NCBI RefSeq assembly: GCF_008932245.1
Contig: NZ_CP034909.1
Span: 3,156,001 to 3,220,000, forward strand
DNA length: 64,000 nt
Source: Sinorhizobium alkalisoli
GTDB lineage: Bacteria; Pseudomonadota; Alphaproteobacteria; Rhizobiales; Rhizobiaceae
Direction of reading: 5' to 3'
In this document: positions 59,575 through 64,000 of the stretch, one piece after another
Layout of the letters: every line of letters begins with the position of its first letter
Position numbering within the stretch: position 1 is the first letter of the stretch
Position numbers and translations under genes: made by a program
Notes under the pieces: generated by a model
What the model saw: the letters and a program-made list of their open reading frames with translations, nothing else
What the model was told of the DNA's origin: nothing
The model's database searches: none

Positions 59575-60473
59575 AGCGCCCGGGCTCCGCTTTCGCCGCT
59601 CGTCTCGTCGCGCTGAAAGGCGCCACTGGCGGGATCGACCGTTCCCGACCATTCCCATTCGGCCGGTCCGGTCATGATCACGTGATTGTCCGCATTGCGC
59701 CATTCGATCAGCAGCGGACCGCCCGGCACGTTCACGGTCACCGTGCGCTCCGTGCGGCCGGTTCTCGCGCCGCTGACGGCGGCTGCGCAGGCGGCCGAGC
59801 CGCAGGCGAGCGTCAGACCCGCACCGCGCTCCCACGTCCTGAGGTCCATCTCGGTCCGGGAGCGGACATGCGCGATCGATATATTGGCGCGCTCGGGGAA
59901 GATCGGATGGTTTTCGAGCAGCGGTCCGAAGCGGTCGAGATCGTAGCTCCAGACATCGTTCTCGACCCAGAAGATCGCATGGGGATTGCCCATCGAGGCG
60001 ACGGACGGCGAGTGGAGGACCGGATCGTCGATCGGCCCGATCTGCAGCTCGATGCGGCGCGTGTCGTGGAATTCCTCCGCGAGCGGTATTTCGTTCCAGC
60101 CGAAACGCGGGCTTCCCATGTCGACGGAGATCGTGCCGTCATCATGCTCCTTCGCCTCGAGCAGGCCGGCGACCGTATGGAAGAGGAAGACCTTCTTGCC
60201 GGTCTCGGCGGCGAGCGCCTGGACGACGCAGCGCGTGCCGTTGCCGCAGGCCTGCGCCATCGAGCCGTCGGAATTGACGATGTCGATCCAGGCGTCGGTG
60301 CCTGCGGCCTTCGGATCGTGGATCGCCATGATCTGGTCGAACTGGGTCGCCGGATCGGCATTGAGCGCGATCGCGGCCGCGGGCGTGACGCGATCCTTGC
60401 GGCCGCGCATGTCGACCACCAGGATCTTGTTTCCAAGCCCGTTCATCCGGGCAAATTGCACCTGATCGGCCAT
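59571..60473 (-). CDS. dapF: Diaminopimelate epimerase
   Basis: A 300-aa enzyme that converts LL- to meso-diaminopimelate for lysine and peptidoglycan. The two catalytic cysteines are in [11 protein letters not shown] and [13 protein letters not shown]. The start is ATG 60473 ([15 protein letters not shown]); the frame opens 34 codons earlier without family likeness. It is followed by mtaB in an overlap, as in related genomes. Confidence 0.95.
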   Translation of the reverse strand: MADQVQFARMNGLGNKILVVDMRGRKDRVTPAAAIALNADPATQFDQIMAIHDPKAAGTDAWIDIVNSDGSMAQACGNGTRCVVQALAAETGKKVFLFHTVAGLLEAKEHDDGTISVDMGSPRFGWNEIPLAEEFHDTRRIELQIGPIDDPVLHSPSVASMGNPHAIFWVENDVWSYDLDRFGPLLENHPIFPERANISIAHVRSRTEMDLRTWERGAGLTLACGSAACAAAVSGARTGRTERTVTVNVPGGPLLIEWRNADNHVIMTGPAEWEWSGTVDPASGAFQRDETSGESGARAL

Positions 60474-60571
60474 GTCGCGATCGTCCAAACCTGGCCTCCC
60501 ACCGGGGGAGGCGCCCAATTTGCGCTGTATATGGCGGAAAAGCCCGGAAATTACCAGTGCCGGCGTCGTTC

Positions 60572-61582
60572 TCATGCGGCCGGCGCAAGAGGCACATCGT
60601 AGACCTCGCCCGGGCGCAAGGCCCTGAACCGGTCCGCTTCGATGCCGGCCTTTTCGAGGGCAGCCTCAAGCGCTCTCAGCGGCTCCTCGATCCCCTCATT
60701 GGTCAGCCGGAAGGTGCCCCAATGGTGACCGGCCACATGTCCGGCGCCGCAGGCGAGCATGCCCATCACCGCCTCTTCCGGATTCTGGTGCTGGCCTTCC
60801 ATGAACCAGCGCGGTTCGTAGCAGCCGAAGGGCAGGTTGGCGAGGCGGAAAGCGCCGTGCTTTCTCCGCGCGCTCCGGTAATTGGTACCGCCGTGAAAGC
60901 CGGTGTCGCCGATGTGATAGATCTTGCCGGCCGGGGTCTCGAGGACGAAGGCGGCCCAGAGCGCCATCCGCCGGTCGCTCGTGCGGCGCGCGGACCAATG
61001 GTGGCAGGGTTCCGCATGGACGACGATGCCGTCTTCGAGGTCGAGCCGATCGCCCCAGTCCATGACGGATATCCGAGCGCCCGGCACGGCACGGCGGATG
61101 ATCGTGTCGTTGCCGAGCGGCGTAACAATATGCGGTTCATGCCCGGCATGGAGCGCGTCGAGCGTCTTAAGATCGAGATGATCGTAGTGATTGTGGGTGA
61201 CGAGGACGACGTCGATCGGCGGCAAGTCGTCCATCAGGATACCGGGCGCGTTGCGGCGATGGGGTCCGGCAAAGGCGAAGGGGCTTGCGCGGCCCGACCA
61301 GACCGGATCGGTCAGGATGTTGACGCCCGCCACCTGGATCAACAGCGTCGCGTGACCGACCATGGTCACGCGCAGGCGGTCGCCGGCAACGGCGAGATCG
61401 GGTTTGGCCTGATGGAAGGGGCTTTGGTAATGCGCCGGCCATTGCACGCGTCTGCCGCCGAGCTGCCAGCGAATGAGGTGCGCCAGACCGCGCGGCGGGA
61501 AGCCGCCGGGGTTGAAGAAGCGGACACCGTCGAAATGATCGGAAATCGGGCCGCTGTAATAGGGATTGACGTCCTTCCTCAT
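60572..61582 (-). CDS. MBL-fold metal-dependent hydrolase (NAPE-PLD/UlaG-like)
   Basis: A 336-aa metallo-beta-lactamase-fold hydrolase. The metal motif is [18 protein letters not shown] (HxHxDH type), with further ligands in [14 protein letters not shown] and [12 protein letters not shown]. The subgroup resembles NAPE-PLD/UlaG-type hydrolases: [23 protein letters not shown] (in parts) and [13 protein letters not shown]. The substrate is unknown. It lies 98 nt upstream of dapF on the same strand. Confidence 0.88.
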   Translation of the reverse strand: MRKDVNPYYSGPISDHFDGVRFFNPGGFPPRGLAHLIRWQLGGRRVQWPAHYQSPFHQAKPDLAVAGDRLRVTMVGHATLLIQVAGVNILTDPVWSGRASPFAFAGPHRRNAPGILMDDLPPIDVVLVTHNHYDHLDLKTLDALHAGHEPHIVTPLGNDTIIRRAVPGARISVMDWGDRLDLEDGIVVHAEPCHHWSARRTSDRRMALWAAFVLETPAGKIYHIGDTGFHGGTNYRSARRKHGAFRLANLPFGCYEPRWFMEGQHQNPEEAVMGMLACGAGHVAGHHWGTFRLTNEGIEEPLRALEAALEKAGIEADRFRALRPGEVYDVPLAPAA

Positions 61583-61699
61583 GGCTGCCTCGACCGCATG
61601 CTTGCGAAAGATAGGAAAGCAGACTGGCCAAGGACAGGGGGGCGCGGCGGACCGTCAAGAATTTCTTGAAGACGGCAACTCGATTGCTACCATGCTTCA

Positions 61700-62176
61700 A
61701 TGCTGGTCCGATTCGACAAACAGGAGCGCCTCTATAAGGCGATCAGGCTCATCCGCCCCGTCCACCTCAATGTCGGCAGGACGATGGAGAAACTGCTGCA
61801 AGCGGCGGGGATCAGCGTCGCCGAGCGCGCCGTCCTCGAGCTCATCTGCGGACAGCCGCTGACGGTTCCGGAGGCGGCCAGGCAGCTCTCCATGAAGCGG
61901 CAGTTCGTGCAGCGCATGGCCGCCGGGCTCATTTCCAAAGGCCTGATCGAGAAGACGCCCAATCCCGAGCACCGCAGCGCCTATATCTGCGCGCCGACCG
62001 CCGCCGGGCGGGATCTGTTCCAGACCGTTCACCGGCGCGAGCTCGAGATGCTGCACGCCGTTCTCGGCGACATCAACCAGACCGAAGTGGTCGTGGCGCT
62101 GCGGGTGATGATGCGCATCGACGCCGCCTTCGAGGCGCTCGCCGCGGCCAGTGAAGGCGGGGAGGAGAGATTGTGA
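61700..62176 (+). CDS. MarR-type transcriptional regulator
   Basis: A 158-aa winged-helix protein: ISVAERAVLELICGQPLTVPEAARQLSMKRQFVQRM (helix-turn-helix), then the wing PNPEHRSAYICAPTAAGR. It probably regulates the hydrolase gene with which it overlaps by 4 nt, and perhaps the divergent MBL gene. Confidence 0.88.
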   Translation: MLVRFDKQERLYKAIRLIRPVHLNVGRTMEKLLQAAGISVAERAVLELICGQPLTVPEAARQLSMKRQFVQRMAAGLISKGLIEKTPNPEHRSAYICAPTAAGRDLFQTVHRRELEMLHAVLGDINQTEVVVALRVMMRIDAAFEALAAASEGGEERL

Positions 62177-62823
62177 CGCCGCTCCTCTGGGCGCTCGCGG
62201 CGATCGTCGTCGTCGCGCTGCTTTTTGTCCTCGAATTGCGGCGCGAACTCAAGGCAGCCTATACGCCGACGACCGGCGAACGCATCGATGTCTCCCTGCG
62301 GCCGAACCTGGCGCTGCTCATCATCGACATGCAGGAGGATTTCACCACCGTCGGCGGACGGTACGGCTGGGACGAGGCCTATCTGAAGGCCCGTATCGAG
62401 GCGATCGACATTATGGCCGCCAAGGCGAAGAAAGCGGACATCCCCGTGATCGCCATTCGCCATGTCTATCGCGCGCCGCTCATACGGCTGATGATCCGCC
62501 TCTTCGGCGAAGGGCGCGGTATTCCCGGCTCCAGGGGCCTCGGTCTCATGAGGCTCCCGGTCGAGCCGGATTTCGAAGTGCTGAAGGCGCGCAGCGACAG
62601 CTTCTCGTCACCGGAGCTGGAAGGCTATCTGGCGGCGAAACAGATCGGAACTCTCCTCCTCACCGGGCTCGACGGCTCCTATTGCGTGCAGGCCACCGCC
62701 AACGGCGCGCTCAATCGCGGCTATCGGGTCGAGATCGTCGAAGACGCGGTGCTGAGCCGCGATCAAGCGGATTGGGGCAGGCAGGTCGCGGCGCTCAAGG
62801 GCCGCGGCGCCGTCCTGATTTGA
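62173..62823 (+). CDS. Membrane-anchored isochorismatase-like cysteine hydrolase
   Basis: A 216-aa cysteine hydrolase of the isochorismatase superfamily. The catalytic acid is in LALLIIDMQEDFTT and the nucleophile in LTGLDGSYCVQATANGAL. Unusually for the family, an N-terminal hydrophobic helix (LLWALAAIVVVALLFVLE) precedes the domain, so it is probably attached to the inner membrane. GTG start at 62173 overlaps the marR stop (GTGA). Confidence 0.85.
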   Translation: MTPLLWALAAIVVVALLFVLELRRELKAAYTPTTGERIDVSLRPNLALLIIDMQEDFTTVGGRYGWDEAYLKARIEAIDIMAAKAKKADIPVIAIRHVYRAPLIRLMIRLFGEGRGIPGSRGLGLMRLPVEPDFEVLKARSDSFSSPELEGYLAAKQIGTLLLTGLDGSYCVQATANGALNRGYRVEIVEDAVLSRDQADWGRQVAALKGRGAVLI

Positions 62824-62959
62824 AGCCGGGCGCTCCGGTTTCACCTTCCGCTCCTTGACTTTCCGCCGGCTTTCCTGTTTATCCGGGCAAAATCCTTCGC
62901 AAGTGATGACTTCGAAGCCGCCGACCGGGGCCCGAAAAGGTGTAAAGAGAGCCCGGAGG

Positions 62960-62998
62960 CCACCATCCGACAGCGCGTCGCGCCCTCGGGTGGTTTTT
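62960..62998 (+). terminator. Candidate terminator or attenuator upstream of ffh
   Basis: CCACC-atc-CGA (62960-62970) can pair with TCGGGTGG (62986-62993), an inner GCGCG/CGCGC forms a second small stem, and TTTTT follows (62994-62998). It lies 84 nt before the ffh ATG and 137 nt after the hydrolase stop. Confidence 0.45.
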
Positions 62999-63081
62999 GG
63001 CTTTGCGCCTTGTTTTCCACGCGAGGGACCCCACGTTTCCGGCGAGCCTAGAAGGCCAACCGGAACCAGAAGGATGAGAGT

Positions 63082-64000
63082 ATGTTCGAGAGCCTGCAGG
63101 ACCGTCTTGGTTCCATATTGAATGGACTGACCGGCCGCGGCGCCCTGTCGGAAGCTGACGTTTCCGCGGCGCTACGGGAGGTTCGCCGTGCGCTGCTCGA
63201 AGCCGACGTCGCGCTCGACGTCGTGCGCTCCTTCACCGAAAAGGTCCGCGAAAAGGCGGTCGGCGCGGAAATCCTGAAGGCGATCAAGCCCGGCCAGATG
63301 GTCGTCAAGATCGTCCATGACGAGCTTGTCGCCATGCTCGGCTCGGAAGGGGTGACGATCGACCTCAACGCGCCCGCCCCAGTGGTCATCATGATGGTGG
63401 GCCTGCAGGGCTCGGGCAAGACGACGACAACCGGCAAAATCGCCAGGCGGCTGACGACGCGCGACAAGAAAAAGGTCCTGATGGCCTCGCTCGACACCCG
63501 TCGCCCGGCCGCCCAGGAACAGCTGCGCCAGCTCGGCGTCCAGACCGGCATCGACACGCTGCCGATCATCGCCGGCCAGTCGCCGACCGATATCGCCGTC
63601 CGCGCCGTGCAGGCGGCGAAGCTCGGCGGCCATGACCTCGTCATCCTCGACACCGCCGGTCGCACCCATATCGACGAGCCGCTGATGATCGAGATGGCGG
63701 AGATCAAGCGGAAATCCAATCCGCATGAGATCCTGCTCGTCGCCGACGCGCTGACTGGCCAGGACGCCGTCAATCTCGCCCGCAACTTCGACGAACGCGT
63801 CGGCATCACCGGCCTCGTCCTGACCCGCATGGACGGTGACGGCCGCGGTGGCGCCGCCCTGTCGATGCGCGCAGTCACCGGCAAGCCGATCAAGCTCATC
63901 GGCGTCGGCGAGAAGATGGACGAACTCGAGGAGTTCCATCCCCGCCGTGTCGCCGACCGCATTCTCGGCATGGGCGACATCGTCTCGCTGGTCGAGAAGG
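63082..64000 (+). CDS. ffh: Signal recognition particle protein Ffh, 3' end outside the window
   Basis: The first 306 codons of Ffh. The N domain begins MFESLQDRLGSILNGLTGRG and continues with VRRALLEADVALDVV. The G domain shows GLQGSGKTTTTGKIAR (G1), DTRRPAAQEQL, LDTAGRTHID, TRMDGDGRGGAALS (TKLDG motif) and IGVGEKMDELEEFHP. Start ATG 63082 follows AAGGATGAG. The M domain, which binds signal peptides and 4.5S RNA, is not in the window. FtsY, its receptor, lies 5 kb upstream on the other strand. Confidence 0.96.
   Translation, partial: MFESLQDRLGSILNGLTGRGALSEADVSAALREVRRALLEADVALDVVRSFTEKVREKAVGAEILKAIKPGQMVVKIVHDELVAMLGSEGVTIDLNAPAPVVIMMVGLQGSGKTTTTGKIARRLTTRDKKKVLMASLDTRRPAAQEQLRQLGVQTGIDTLPIIAGQSPTDIAVRAVQAAKLGGHDLVILDTAGRTHIDEPLMIEMAEIKRKSNPHEILLVADALTGQDAVNLARNFDERVGITGLVLTRMDGDGRGGAALSMRAVTGKPIKLIGVGEKMDELEEFHPRRVADRILGMGDIVSLVEK

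Overview
The window looks like a chromosomal segment of a Sinorhizobium/Ensifer-type rhizobium. The coding density and GC content are high and third positions are strongly GC. The gene order acnA | ccmA-ccmB-ccmC-ccmD-ccmG, then UPF0314-yciB-ftsY-mtaB-dapF and ffh, is the one I know from that group. Several intergenic palindromic mosaic repeats of the rhizobial RIME/REP kind are also present. The genus call comes from recalled synteny, not from a search.

Bases 1 to about 14,700 form a defence-like accessory island with lower coding density. It holds a GIY-YIG-like protein (cut by the window edge), a HipA-like kinase directly followed by a HIRAN-domain protein, a 308-aa protein resembling KilA-N/BstA-type phage-exclusion proteins with a palindrome-rich leader, a frameshifted hsdR remnant, a YwgA-like/HD-phosphohydrolase pair, and a complete type I restriction-modification operon (hsdR-hsdM-hsdS) that continues through a 4-nt overlap into a PD-(D/E)XK-like protein.

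From about 14,790 to the right end the sequence is ordinary rhizobial core genome. It carries an ABC-F translation factor, a DUF429 protein, small hypothetical and KTSC genes, typA, rlmN, a three-gene ABC importer with a perfect 31-bp inverted repeat inside the operon, a LysE-type exporter, argG, an MFS/MarR pair with an operator-like palindrome, uup, thiamine diphosphokinase, a GNAT gene, and a TPP riboswitch with thiBPQ.

Further right are an M48-LysM lipoprotein protease, IalB-like, YkvA and phhB genes, and a low-molecular-weight tyrosine phosphatase pseudogene interrupted by a RIME-like repeat. Then come thpR, the tesA-like/ybbA/ybbP cluster, a Bax-inhibitor-1 protein, a PAT-like acetyltransferase, DUF2794, DUF1223, acnA, the ccm cytochrome c biogenesis genes, UPF0314, yciB, ftsY, mtaB, dapF, an MBL-fold hydrolase, a MarR/cysteine-hydrolase pair, and the 5' part of ffh.

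The points most worth following are the HipA-HIRAN operon, the BstA-like gene with structured leader, the fourth gene of the restriction operon, the repeat-killed phosphatase, and the translated REP sequences inside the FtsY acidic domain.
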